NCBI RefSeq assembly: GCF_030272615.1
Contig: NC_081410.1
Coordinates: forward strand, 138,794,849 to 138,858,848
Direction of reading: 5' to 3'
From: Cryptomeria japonica
Taxonomy: Eukaryota; Streptophyta; Pinopsida; Cupressales; Cupressaceae
DNA: 64,000 bases
A program made the translations under genes and the position numbers. Of this stretch, positions 1-11,500 are shown piece after piece (position 1 is the first letter of the stretch; each line of letters begins with the position of its first letter). The notes beneath the pieces were generated by a model. The model made no database searches, had not been told where the DNA came from, and worked only from the letters and a program-made list of their open reading frames with translations.

Positions 1-42
1 CTCACAACCTGAAGGTTCATTCCTGTTAAGGTTGCCTCCCAT
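1..42 (-). pseudogene. Start of a third LINE ORF (ORF3), cut by the window edge
   Basis: An ATG at 42-40 opens a frame of 14 codons to the window edge, reading MGGNLNRNEPSGCE. It starts about 258 nt after the ORF2 stop at 301-303. Its first 14 residues match the ORF3 of the second LINE (start 42365) at M, G, G, N, R, E, P and C, and the DNA just upstream of both ATGs is also alignable. The rest lies outside the window. No function is known. On its own it would not be callable; the match to the other copy is what supports it. Confidence 0.55.
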
Positions 43-300
43 TCCACTTTCCAGGTAACGATATCCTCTGCTACAAATCTCAGCCCGCAGGTAAAGCTTT
101 GAATTTCTGGTTTCCCCTTGTAAAGAGTCTTTCACAATTTTGAGATTGCTACTCAAGTTCATACGAACCCAACTATTATTACAATTACCTTTCGCACACA
201 TATGATCTTACTATGATGCCGAAAAACACTCATCATCTAGCAGTTCATCCGCCCCCAAAATTTGTCATTGGTACTCGTTCCCCAGAAATCCCTCATGATA

Positions 301-1056
301 TTAGCTTGATCCATTAAGGCGATCAAAGTATAATTGTTCCTTAATTTCCCACTTGATGTGATTTTCCCCTAAGTATTTGATGCCCTTCTCCAATTTGACC
401 CCTTCATTGGCAAGGATATCCGCTACCTTGTTGCCCTCTCTAAATGTGTGGGTTATAATAATGCTAACATAGTTATTTAGAATATCTTTAGCATTTTTAA
501 TAATATTGGCAATATTCCAGGAAACAGAACTAATACCTTTAAGGGCTTGTATTATATTTAAAGAGTCCCCTTCAAGCCAGATTCTTTTAAATTTGAATTC
601 TTGAGCTAACTGGAGGCTCTTTAGCATGGCCATAGCTTCAGCCACATGGTTATTTTGGGTTCCAAAAGGGGAAGCAAAAGAAGCAATACAAATTCCTTGA
701 GCATTTCTGATAACTCCACCTCCACCAGCCTTTCCAGGGTTCCTTTTAGCAGCCCCATCAAAATTAACCTTTAACCAGTCATAATCAACAAACCTCCAAA
801 CAATGTTATCTCTCTTCTTCTTGTTGTCCGATCTGTAGACCTTATCAATTAGGTTCCATTCAGTAAGGATGTCTTTTTCCATATCATTCATATCAATAAT
901 AGCCCATTGTTGATTATTCTTGTGAGGGATGTTGATGTTCTCCTTTATAGCCTTGCATATTTTTTCAAAGACTACCTGAGTATTACACTTATCTTCCCTA
1001 AATATCCTGTTATTCCTTTCTTTCCAAATGCCCCAGCATATCATGGGGAGGGTCAA
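301..1056 (-). pseudogene. LINE-1 ORF2, RNase H domain
   Basis: This is the C-terminal part of ORF2, an RVT_3-type (plant) RNase H that would remove RNA from the RNA:DNA hybrid during target-primed reverse transcription. The acidic residues are present: Asp in VNFDGAAKRNPGKAGGGG, Glu in NHVAEAMA, Asp in LEGDSLN, and Asp in the late motif FREGNKVADILANEG. It is in a different frame from the zf-RVT segment upstream (1275-2099), so a frameshift lies between 1275 and 1056. The leading segment (MICWGIWKERNNRIF) matches the usual linker after zf-RVT. It ends at a normal stop, followed by about 258 nt and then the start of ORF3. An antisense ORF at 907-1206 is a shadow. Confidence 0.85.
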
Positions 1057-1274
1057 AGACCACAGGTTCTTGATAATTTGACATTTGGTAGGAAAATTCT
1101 ATTTCCAGATGATATCCTTAATGCTTTTGTTCATGACCTAGTTAATTTTCCATTTTTCTCACATTTTGCACCAAATTTCCCATGTGAAGGAGCAGTGAAA
1201 AAATAGGTGATCAACTGATTCCCCCTCCTTCTGACAGAGCTCACATCTATTAGGGAATTTGAATCCCCTTGGGA

Positions 1275-2099
1275 TTAAATTATCAAAGTAAGGGTGCTAT
1301 TATGAGAAGCAAGCCAAAAGAAAATGTTGACTTTAGGAATTAGGATGTTGTTCCAGACTTTGCTCCAGATGGGATTACTAGTTTGAGAGAAAGTGTTTTT
1401 ATAGGCAGAAGCAACTGTGAATTCACCTTTAGGATCACTTTTCCAGAGGAAAACATCATCATGGTTTTTATTAGGGGAAAAAGACAGCAACTCTTTCTGG
1501 AGAGAGGAAAATCCAGAATGGATGTCCTCAAGTTTAACCCACTTATTCTCCTTCCAATAGTCACATACCATCAGCCCAAACCTCCTTTTACATTCTTCAA
1601 TAATTTGACTATTGTTTTGATCATATAGGGCTTCATTCTTCATCCAGGGGTCTTCCCAAAACCTTATTTTGTCACCTTTTCCAAGGACCCATCCAGCTCC
1701 AGCTTTTGCAACTTTTATGGATTTGGTAATACTATTCCAGATGAAGGATCCAGCCGAGATATCTTCAAAATTGATGATTCCTTGGATAGTCTGATTCTTA
1801 ATGTATTTGTCAAACCAAATTTGGTTCCAGTCTTTCTTAGTGTCATAGGCTCTCCATAACTGCTTGGCAAGAAGAGCTTTGTTAAAAGTTTTTATAATTT
1901 TAATTCCCAACCCTCCTTTGTTCTTTGGTCTACACACCTTGTCCCAGGAAATCAAAGGTATTCTCTTCTTTTCTTCCACTCCTGACCATAAGAATCTCTT
2001 CTGAATTCTTTCTATAGCTTCAGCAATTTTAGCCGGAATACCAAATAGACTGAGGGCATAAACAGGGAGATTTTGAAGGGTAGCTTGGAGGAGCTGCAT
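1275..2099 (-). pseudogene. LINE-1 ORF2, post-RT region with zf-RVT domain
   Basis: This part of ORF2 follows the RT thumb. It contains the conserved FLWSG.EEKKR..LI.W..VC.PK..GGLG block and the C-terminal zf-RVT stretch (WSKVWN..IPKVN.FFWLA) found in plant LINE polyproteins. It is in frame with the RT upstream (2109-3389), separated only by a TAG at about 2109. The second LINE has SQAGK at that point where this copy has S-stop-AGK, so the stop is probably a CAG-to-TAG change. The second LINE has the matching segment at 43904-44377. It is part of a dead copy. Confidence 0.8.
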
Positions 2100-2108
2100 T
2101 TTCCCAGC

Positions 2109-3389
2109 CTAAGATAACATTGATCCTTTCCATCCTGCAAGTCTCTTATTAAATTTATCAATGATCATATTCCAGAAGGAATTTGGGGGTGCCAGCCCTA
2201 AAGGAAGACCCAAATAGGTGGAAGGCAGCAATTCCACTTTGCATCCAATAATATTGGCAATTTTTTGTTGTCTTATGACTGGAGTATTGAGGAAGTACAT
2301 AGCCAATTTGTCCTAATTAACTTGCTGACCAGTTGCCAAAGCATAGGAGTTGAGAGCTATTTTGAAGGCATCAGCCTCCTTGACTGAAGAATATCCCATG
2401 AGGATAGTGTCATCAACAAATTGTTGATGAGTGCAATAAACATTGGCAGAGGAAGGTTGAAGACCTTTGATAGTTTTGTTTTGTTTCAACTTATGATTCA
2501 ATCTGCTCATACTTTCAGCCAAAATGGTAAAAAGGATAGGAGATATGGGATCTCCTTGTCTTAGCCCTTTAGAAGTTTTTAAAAAATTTGTTGGAGATCC
2601 ATTAACCAAAATGGAGAACATAGGAGTAGCAATTAGTTCTCTGATTATTTTGATAATCTTATCATCAAAACCAAAAGCCCCCATGATCTTAAATAGAACA
2701 TCCCATTCAACTCTATCATAAGCCTTTGCCAAATCCAGCTTTATCAAGAAACCTTCTTTCTTTGCAGCATTAAGGGAATGAATGTTCTCATGAACAAGAA
2801 TGATAGAGTCCAGAATCTACCTACCAGGAACAAAGCCTTTTTGCTCTTTAGATATGATGAAGGGAAGCACCGCCAAAATTCTAGTAGTCAAGACTTTGGA
2901 TATAATTTTGTAGAAAGAGTTGCATAAGCTAATTGGCCTAAATTTGCCCATAGAATCCGCCCCAGCAACTTTGGGTATTAAGGCTATAAAAGTGGAATTC
3001 AATTCCTTAAGGATTCTTCTGGATCCAAAAAATTCTTTAACCGCATTAACCGTATCCTCCCCCACAATATTCCAGAATTCTTGAAAGAAGAACATAGGGA
3101 AGCCATTAGGGCCCGGAGCTTTATCCCCTTGAAAAGAGAAGACAGTTTTTTTGATTTCTTCAGCAAATGGGATGGCAGTAAGGGCCTTATTCTGAATAGG
3201 GTTTATGATCTTAGGAATATTATTAACCAAATTGAGTTGATGGGTTTGATCAAGGTCCTCATTACTAGATAGGAGTTGCTTGAAGAATCTAACAGCTTCA
3301 TCCTTGATTTCATCCTTATTAAGCAGAGTGTTGTTCTCAACAGTTAGTTTTGTGATTCTATTTGATGCCTTATGTTTTAGGGAAGTCAT
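2109..3389 (-). pseudogene. LINE-1 ORF2, reverse transcriptase domain
   Basis: Non-LTR reverse transcriptase, which copies element RNA at the nicked target. Visible motifs in order: APGPNGFPMFFFQEFW, FRPISLCNSFYKIISKVL, GFVPGR, IKLDLAKAYDRVEW, GLRQGDPISPILF, and the catalytic FVDD in QQFVDDTILMG (FADD or YADD is more usual). Then come TGQQVN and YLGLPLG. Two in-frame TAG codons split the frame. One follows PGR at about 2814, where the second LINE reads PGRQIL. The other follows QQVN at about 2310, where the second LINE has a Trp. Both fit single C:G-to-T:A changes. The frame is shifted relative to the endonuclease segment. Confidence 0.87.
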
Positions 3390-3558
3390 GTGGAAAAATT
3401 TAGTGTTTCTGTCCCTTTCCTTCAGCCATATAGCCCTAGATCTCTGTCTCCAATATATTTATTCCCTAGAAATAATATTGTGGATGTTGGCAAGGACCTT
3501 ATCTTCCATTACTTTTGGAATACTTTTTGTAGCCTTCTTTCTGGATGGAATTTTGTAT

Positions 3559-4488
3559 CTAGTCCAGTTCCTCCTTTAATTTTTTTTTTGAATCAAAAAT
3601 ATCACCAAAGACCTTCTTGTTCCATGTCTTAATATTGGTTTTGACATATTTAAGTTTTTTGGCAACTTTATACATGGCAGTTCCATTCACATCAAGATTC
3701 CACCATTCAGCAATAGAGTTTTCAAGATTAGGGTGGGAGATCCACATCTTTTCGAAATGAAAAGGGAATCTCTAATTATTCTTAGAGTTCTCAGCAACAA
3801 AGGAAATGGAATAATGATCTGACCCAATTCTATTAATAACAAAAAGGGAACAACTATGAGAAAGAATCCAATCATTAGAGAGAAGAGCTCTATCAAGTCT
3901 TACCTGGATAAGATCATCACCATCTCTTCAGTTGGACCAAGTATAGGAAGCCCCGTTGAGATCCAAATCAATGAGAGCATTGTCATTAATAAAGTCCATC
4001 AGGTCAGATCTGCTATCTGGTTGAGCTTGACTACCTCCAAAATTTTCTATGTCTTGCAGAGGAGTATTGAAATCTCCCATTACAACCCAGCTATACATAG
4101 AGAATTTTTTCTTTTTATGTTGAACTTTATTCCAGAATTTACTTCTAGCAGATTTGGAATTAGGGGCATAGATATTAGTAATAACAAATTCCTTTTCATC
4201 AAGGATATTTCTAGCTTTTAGGGATAAAATATTGTCATCCACATCTATCATATCTCCAGAGGTTGTACTTTTATTCCAAAATATTGCAACCCCTCCAGAG
4301 GCTCCATTCGAGCTACTGCCACAGACCCCTCCATTTTTAAAAAACTTTAGTTTCTCCACTTTCTCTTTACTCATTTTAGTTTCCTGAACCAGGATAATAT
4401 TCGGATTTTGATCTCGAATAAGGTTTCTTAATATATCATGTTTATTGAGACCATTTAGGCCTCTAATGTTCCATGATATTACTTTCAT
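3559..4488 (-). pseudogene. LINE-1 ORF2, apurinic-type endonuclease domain
   Basis: This is the N-terminus of ORF2. It starts MKVISWNIRGLNG, followed by ILVQETKM, GVAIFWNK, NIYAPN, VMGDFNTPL and GASYTWSN. These are the exonuclease/endonuclease/phosphatase motifs of plant L1 elements that nick the target strand. The ATG at 4488 lies about 300 nt after the end of ORF1. After TWSN an in-frame TGA (3925-3927) interrupts a run that otherwise continues RDGDDLIQVRLDRALLS, consistent with CGA-to-TGA. A second stop follows near 3775, and the frame then runs on through FHFEKMW to the linker at 3559. A frameshift separates this from the RT segment. Confidence 0.85.
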
Positions 4489-4786
4489 TTGGAAGCCTAG
4501 GGGTAGGACTCCTTGATAGTTCTTTGCCTTCCATCAGCTATGTTTTGTTTACTCTCTTGGTCCCTAGGCCATTTCATAGTTTTGCGTCCCGGTGGGGATC
4601 TTGAGGCCCCAAAATCTGCCTTAGATCTGGTTCTGGTTTTTACTCCATTAGGGCCTCCTGTCTTCTTGGTCTTGATTTTCTTTCCATTTCCTGTTGTGTT
4701 TTCTTCTTGTTGTTCTGCCCTAGATTTATCTTGTATGTTGCTCCATAGCTTTTCTCTTTTCTAGGATGAAGTGGTCATATTCACTT

Positions 4787-6199
4787 CTATGTTTCCAGGA
4801 ATAAAGCATTTAAGTTTGCTTGCGGCGATCCAAACTTATTACTCCTTCCCATATCTATTTCTTGTTCTTGAAACTCTTCCCCTAAACAGGGTTCTTCTTT
4901 CTTTGATATGGGTTCATATAGCTCCTCATGATGAAAGTCAGTGATATCCTCAATCTCACCATCTTCAAGTGTCTCTGTACTGATTTCATTCTCCTTCTCC
5001 TGTGACTGAAGGGCTTCAAAGGTATTGCCTATTTTGATCTCAAACTCCTTGGTTTCATTCTTCTTGTTCCCCTTCAGGGAGGGGTCTTTAGGAGGGTCGG
5101 TGGAGTCAATTTCCTGATATTCTGATTTGTTTACCAGATTTCCACTTTTTTCTTCTAACTTGTTGCAGTCTTTGTTGTTATTTTTTTCTTTCCAAACCGG
5201 TTTATTAATATTTTTTTCTTTAATCATAGGTCTTTTAAGGTTGCTGGGGCAAGCCTTAGCCCAGTGACCTACTTTTTTGCAAGAAAAACACACAAAAGGG
5301 AGAGATTCAAATTCAATGGCTTGTTCCCATAACCCAAGTTTGGATTTTATATCAATAGTGCTTGGGAGATCCATATTCTGTGATATGTTGACGCAGATGC
5401 GTGCATACACCAATCTCTTGCGAGCTGCAGTCATTGGGTCTATCGCAATAAGCTCCCCAAAGGAATTAGCAATTCCTAAGAAAACATCCTCCACCCAGTG
5501 TTCCAATGGTAGTCCAGGCAACCTAACCCACACCGGACCAGATTCAAAAAAGGAGTCATTTAGTTCCATATTAGGGATCCATTTTCTAACTGAAAGAGAG
5601 GATTTACCAAACATCTAGGGGCCACCACTTAGAACCACTTCCAGATCTTCCCCGCATGAAAAGGAGAACACGAAAAAACCTCGAGGTAGGGCAGAAACTT
5701 CAACCTGTCCTTTCATTCTCCATTTTCTTTTAACAAAGGATCTAACATCCTCGATATTAGGTCGGGGTCCAACAAATTTCCCCACCATAGAAAAAGTCAT
5801 TAAAGAGATACTATGGTCAATAACCAAATCAGGAATCTCAATCGCAAGTTTACCTGTTTCATTGTCTGATATATCCTTCACAAAGGGGAGAGATGATTTA
5901 CCAGTCGGTTTACCAGATGCTTGTCTAGTGAAGAGACTATTCCATGGTTTAGGTCTTCGCCCCTCCTTGGTATTTCCTAAATCGATCTGCACCGCCTCGA
6001 GGCTTGAATCTTGCAAATTTTTTGATTTTTCGGGATCAGGAGGAGGGTCCCGTGTTCGTGGGTCCCCGTCCTGTCTTACATCCTCATCATCAGATGTTTG
6101 TCCTCGAGCTATAGTGGAGTCAGACCCAGAGGAACCAGCATTGTTGTTCCCTCCATTTCTCGAATTCAAATTTTCCCCTGCAAACGTTGTTCCCTCCAT
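4787..6199 (-). pseudogene. LINE-1 ORF1, DUF4283 plus CCHC zinc knuckle, one internal amber stop
   Basis: ORF1 of plant L1 elements encodes the RNA-binding partner of ORF2. From the ATG at 6199 there is a Gly/Asn/Ser-rich N-terminus, then a DUF4283 domain (FSMVGKF, then FVKRKWRMKG, FVFSFSCGEDLEVVL). After the junction come VWVRLPGLPLEHW and a zf-CCHC_4 knuckle CFSCKKVGHWAKAC. The tail is acidic and lysine-rich. The frame is broken once, by TAG at 5615-5617 inside DUF4283 between GGP and MFGK, where family members normally have Trp, so TGG-to-TAG is likely. Without that stop it would be about 470 codons. The second LINE in this window lacks ORF1. Confidence 0.85.
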
Positions 6200-6324
6200 T
6201 TTACTTATAACATACTTTCTAATGGTTTAAAAGTTATAGGTGTCAGAAAGTGAAGGTTTTTTGCAAAATTTTCATCTAAGTGTCAAAGTTGGTCAAAAAG
6301 TGGGAACCAGTATTGTAAGTTCAC

Positions 6325-6912
6325 CCAGCAACTCCCAGCTGGTCCCATGAATTAATCGATTGTACTGGAAATGATCTGAACCATTCCAATTCTTTCTCTC
6401 GGAAGCTTGCTACCAGTAATCTAATTGCTACATCTTCATGTGTGATTTGATGAAAACCACACAAGGTAGCAATATCCCTTATGTGTTCAACTATTGTTAC
6501 ATGATCTTCTCTAGTAAAATTTGGCAAGTTTTTCATAGCACCAGCTGGAATATCATGGTAATTAGACAAAACTAAAGGATTACCTTGATCAAGTGCAATG
6601 AATGGTTGGTTCCTTGCTAGATTTAGTGTCATTTGAACCGGTGGAACTGGTTGAACAGGTGGTATTGGTTGTACTAGTGGTGTTGGTTGCACTACAAGAA
6701 CTACTAATTGATTGCTTGTAGATTCTGATCCTTCATATTGTTCTGCAAATAGGGGATTTGAAAAAGCTGAAACTTCCTCTGTACTTTTAAAAAAATTTCA
6801 ATTTACCTAACTAGTAGAACTATCAACATTTTGCAGTGCTTTAACCCTCTTGTTAACAGTTGGCAATTGTATGTGCTTTGTAGGATCAGATTTTGATCTT
6901 GTCTGTCTCATA
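6325..6912 (-). pseudogene. Ty3-type gag N-terminal fragment, truncated by LINE-1
   Basis: An ATG at 6912-6910 gives MRQTRSKSDPTKH, similar in style to the MAQTRSR start of the intact Ty3 gag at 63243. It is followed by stops and a frame change near a poly-A/T run (about 6790). A proline-rich VQP.PPVQP stretch leads into the gag capsid-like segment: GNPLVLSNYHDIPAGAMKNLPNFTREDH, then ATLCGFH, ASFREKELEWFRSFP and SINSWDQLG. Coding stops right where the LINE-1 5' end begins. No pol follows within the window. Confidence 0.65.
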
Positions 6913-8350
6913 AGCTATGATAAATAAAACTGATCTGATTTCCTAGATCTTCAAAGTCACCATGTACTTGATAATTAACCTCAAAATTCTAGAAAAATTG
7001 TTGTAAGTACCAAAACAGTAGAAAAAATGGTATTTGTATGAGTTGAAACAGCTCAACGAGTCCCACCAGGCATGCTAAAAGCTATTATCACAGAGGATGC
7101 ACCCGGTTCTACAAAGAAAATCAATGCCACTACTTATGCAATCCTATGAAACATGGAAACGAAACTCAAGTTGTGGGTAAACTCAGAATGAGAAATGAAT
7201 CTCTGGGTTATGGGTTGGTTCCCTTTAAATATAGGTATGGAAAAGAGTAAGAAATGATTGGTAAAATTGAAAATTGAAACTATTCTAAGAGGTGATGTAC
7301 CAAACTATAATGATGGAGCTTGCCATGACTCACAAAAATCCACAAAAATTATGCTCACACAAGGTAATTAACTTTTCAACCACATAAGTAATTCCTAGAA
7401 AGGTTAAGAAAATAAGTAAACTTGGAAGGAAAACTGGTTTCACAACACAAACTAATACCTGTGATTTAATGAAAATCAATGATGCATGCACACTAAAGAG
7501 ACAGAAGATTCAAAGTTTCAGATGAAAATCAAAAATTACTTCTATCAAATATGTCATGAACAAACACAATCACAGAGGCAAACTCCTGAAATTCTGCAAA
7601 TAAAACGAGTCTTTTGCAAAAAATAGAACTGAAAACATTGTTGTAAATCTCTCTATATCAATGAATGAGCTATAAATATCTGAAAATTCTTCTAAGGCAA
7701 GAGAATAACAAAGGAAAGAACTGAGGAAAAAGCTTGAAGCTAACAAGCTTTCCTCTATACACAACAATAGGGCATGCAACCCTAAAAGAAAGAATTGCAG
7801 TCTCAAAAAGATGAACTCAAGTCTGAAATCCGAGCTCAAAAGAAAAGCTTGAAAAATAGGTGTCAAATATGCATGAAAAGATGCAACAATACTGCCAAAA
7901 TGCCCTTAAGTCAATATGCAACCAAAGAGATCCCTAAAATCATGCTCAAACTGCAGATAATTGTCCTATCTCCACTCTGATCTACTGTTGAAAAACTTTC
8001 TATTCTATGCATGTATGTGTAATAAGGGGAATTTAAGAATAAATATTAAATTCTATTCAACATGACTTTCACTTTTAATATTCATTACATATGCATGATT
8101 TCATCCCTTATAATGTCTAAATATTAATAGTGATAAGCGTATCACTTTAATATTTATTTTACATTTCTTCAATGCATGCGTAAGATAGAAAGAAGAAGAT
8201 CTATTAAGTGCAATTATTCAATTAATTATTTTATTTTAATAAATAGAAGTATTTTAAATAAAGATTTAGAATAATCTTTATATTGCTTTTTATCTTTACT
8301 TCTATTTGTGTAAATAGAATAATTAATTATTATTAATTATATTAAGAATG
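6913..8350. other. Unassigned AT-rich stretch upstream of the gag fragment
   Basis: This should include the leader, and perhaps the 5' LTR, of the Ty3 fragment at 6325-6912. I could not identify a primer-binding site or a TG...CA pair with confidence. From about 8030 the sequence is very AT-rich, with repeated ATTAATTAT and ATTTAAAT strings resembling the AT-rich LTR near 53200-53450. A 98-codon frame at 7570-7866 has no domain or coding character and is left out. Confidence 0.4.
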
Positions 8351-8376
8351 GTGTGTGTGTGTGTGTGTGTGTGTGT
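8351..8376. repeat. (GT)13 microsatellite
   Basis: A perfect GT dinucleotide run lies in AT-rich DNA. No gene lies close by. Confidence 0.95.
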
Positions 8377-8495
8377 ATTATTCTTTATTATTTTTTAATA
8401 CCATTATTAATGTATAAAATATAATAAATAATAATATAGAGCAAGTTAAAAACACTTAACAAAAATATGGGTTTAAAGCCCCCTCAATTAGTAAG

Positions 8496-8516
8496 ACTAG
8501 GACATAAAGTCCTAGT
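8496..8516. repeat. Perfect short hairpin
   Basis: ACTAGGAC, ATAAA, GTCCTAGT: an 8-bp perfect stem with a 5-nt loop. It is flanked by a C-rich run on the left (around 8479-8484) and a G-run on the right (8517-8521) that could extend the structure. It may be a remnant of an LTR R/U5 region, but no element is defined around it. Confidence 0.6.
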
Positions 8517-11500
8517 GGGGGACCATACAGCTCGACCACCACTTGACAATAATAATTAGTAGAAAAAAGAATAAAACTCGTAAAAATCCCTAAAGATTTA
8601 GGGAAAGCGAAGAAAAAGGAACTTCGAACCCTAACTTGCATTCTTGTGTTTTCTCGGAGAAGACTATGTGTTTTACCACCATGCACTCTTTGGGAGCTCG
8701 AGCAGGGTTTGAAGTTGAGATATCTTGCATTATATGCACGGGTATGTGCTTTTTCTTACTTTGTCATGCAGATTTTCGCAGGAATACTTGTTTGCTTCTT
8801 TGGCATGCATCTTTTAGGTTTTTACTTTGAACTTCCTAGCTATTGTTTATGTGCATGAATTTGAATGTACCTTTTATATATTTTGAATGTATGTTTTTAT
8901 TCAAGCATGTATTTAGGGTTTTGATGGAAATCTTTTTACATAGATAGATGAAAATCATTCCTTCTATATTTTTGTATCTCTGCTTTAGTACAATTGTCAT
9001 TTATAATTTGGGTGATTGTATCTCATTATGACTTACACTATACAGTTAATCTCTATAACCCTTGTTCTCTGCATTTTACTTCGACAATAACTTTGTTGTG
9101 GGTTGTCTTTTCCTGGACTGTAGCTTTATCTTGGACAATACTCTCTATTCATGGGCGTGCAAGAACCTTTGTGGGTTATATTGTAACTATGGAGACCTTG
9201 ACTTTATTCATTGACAATGAATGCTAAAGATACCCTTGGCTCTTTTCTATTACTTGGTACTACATATGACAAGATTCCTATGACTGATATTTTTCCTCTT
9301 ATCTCAATGACAATATGTCTTACTGTTTATTGGCTCTATAGCGTATGGTGTTTTTGGCATATCCCTGTGCTTATTTTAATTGTCATAAATCATTGCTATT
9401 TGTTGCAGAGATTTCCTTGTTATGTTCTCTTTTGTTTAGCTTACTATTATGAGCCTATGATGTCTGATCTATATGTGTCCATTGTTGTTTCTTTATTGTT
9501 TTTCTTTCAACTGTGCTTTACATGTTCATGACCCTATGACAGGCTTTTGTATGGAGCTTACAATGTGGTTGTGTTATTGACTGTAAGATATTGAGACTGT
9601 CCCTTTGAGTTAGGACTGTATCCTTTGTCCTTTATTGCTTAGGCCATGTACTTTTGTTCTAGACTACTCGCCCCATGACTAAAATTGCATCATTCAATGT
9701 ACGGGACTTCAGTTTCACCAAGTATAGACATGTTCTTATAATTGCCAAGCATCAAATAGTTCCCTTCTATGATTATATTTTTGAAAGTTTGAAGGCTCTT
9801 TGAGGATATCATTCTCTTGTTGTTCAAAGACTTCTCTGTGAGTATCCTAATTATGAGTGTGAAATATGCTTTGGACATCTTGGAAACTAGACTTCAAACT
9901 GTCTTTGAAGACTAATTTTCTTCTTATGATTATGTATACCCCTCAATGTTGTAAAAACGTCATTGTAGACCCAAATTAATGGTCATAGATTAATGTCTTT
10001 GTCATCATTGTCATTGTGCCAAGGTCTATATCTAGTGAGTTAAATGACCATTCTTATCTGCTATGGGTGTGAGGCTGTCAAGATTTTTGTTGAGTATACC
10101 ACTGTTTTCTCATTAAAATGAAACTGTGTGCTTCAATCATGGTTGGCTAAAAAACTTTGTGATACCCTTTCAAGGCCTTTTGTATACTGTCATAACATGA
10201 AGTGATTGTCATCTCATAAAGTGGTTGTCAATACTCTGTTATGTTGCTCTCTTTCATTAAAGATATTTGTCTTGACTATCATTGTTTATTGGCTATTTTC
10301 TGTGGACAATGAGTGTGAACATACTCATGATTTTTATTCTCATTCGTTCTGCAACACTAATCTTACTTTGTTGATATATCTCGTAGATTCTCATTGCACA
10401 AATGTGTAAGGCTCTATGAATTGTCAATGACTTCATTGTGCAATGCTTTCTATGCACTGTTCTTATTCACCCTTTCTTGAAAATATGGTTACAACTCTGA
10501 AATGTCATTAATCATTTGCTCAATAGTAATATACATTCATTATCATGCAATGATTGTGTTTCTCTTCAATGAATGACTGCATTTTGATTTGGAAATGATT
10601 ATGAGCTATCCTTGAAGACTAAACTCTTATGTATGTCTCTTCTTTCTCAATCTTGGTGATTGATGCAGCTTTTGGTCTTTTATACTTTTCATTGAAGATC
10701 TCTACTATTGTCTTTGTATGTTAGGGTTGTAGCATATGGGTCCATTGCATCTTGTCTTGATGCTCTGAAAAAATTATCACACTCTGAGTTTGTCCTTGTG
10801 ATGGTTGCTATTGTCTTTCTCATTGATGTTCTTTTTCTATTTTGTGCAGAAGAAAGTGATGGAACCTATTGTTTTGCTCTTCTCACCAGATCAGCAGGGT
10901 GCTATGAATGGTTAATATTCTTAACCCTATTGTAGGTGTTTTGATGATGTTGTTGTTGAAAACCATTTGAAGTTATTACTCTTTATACTTTTATTGGTAT
11001 CACATATATAAGATTGTCCCCTATGACTACACTTACTATGTCTTGCATTGCCTTTATTACATAACAGTGCTAGCACTGAAACTCTTTTGGAGACTCAAAA
11101 CCTTCACTGCTAAAACAGTCACTTAACTGTTTCTAGGCTCTAAATAGTTGTTGATGACTAAGTAGATACTATCATCCTTATAATATTTCTTAATCTTCAG
11201 GTGAATGAGTTATCAAATGATATTAGCAATGATTCTTCCCTCTTGTAGAATCATGGCAATCCTATATACATCTGCTTGTATTTGTGCTCTGAATCTACTC
11301 AGATATTTTGAGTTTATCACTAGGTTTACTATCAATGGTCTTCTAAAAATATACTTTTATTCATGAATTTATTTGGGCTATATCTTTTGTTATTCATCAA
11401 TACACCCTAGACCTAGTCATAGTATAACTTCTCTATGAATATGAGTGGTACTCAATTCATGGGATATGTTGCTACTACTATCACAGGCTCTTGCAAGGAC

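Larger units (their letters stand above)
1..6325 (-). mobile_element. L1-type LINE (LINE-1), nearly full length, inactive, 3' end outside the window
   Basis: Reading the minus strand from about 6325 down, the order is a short 5' leader, ORF1 (DUF4283 plus CCHC knuckle), and ORF2 (endonuclease, reverse transcriptase, zf-RVT, RNase H). The start of a third ORF then runs off base 1. This is the order of plant L1-clade non-LTR retrotransposons with a C-terminal RNase H, apart from the third ORF. The 5' end is placed near 6325 because a Ty3 gag reading frame is cut there, so the element seems to have inserted in older Ty3 DNA. Several stops and at least two frameshifts make it a dead copy. The target duplication cannot be checked because the 3' end is missing. 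Confidence 0.85.

Noticed and set aside
7570-7866. 98-codon minus-strand frame rich in Phe, Leu and Ser
   Set aside because: Consistent with A-rich plus-strand DNA. No motif or neighbour supports it.
8587-8604. CCCTAAA/TTTAGGG words as an internal telomere repeat
   Set aside because: Only one inverted pair is present, with no tandem array.
8994-9531. Two plus-strand frames (77 and 106 codons) with hydrophobic stretches
   Set aside because: No domain, no matching exons, and overlap in different frames. Hydrophobicity reflects T-rich DNA.
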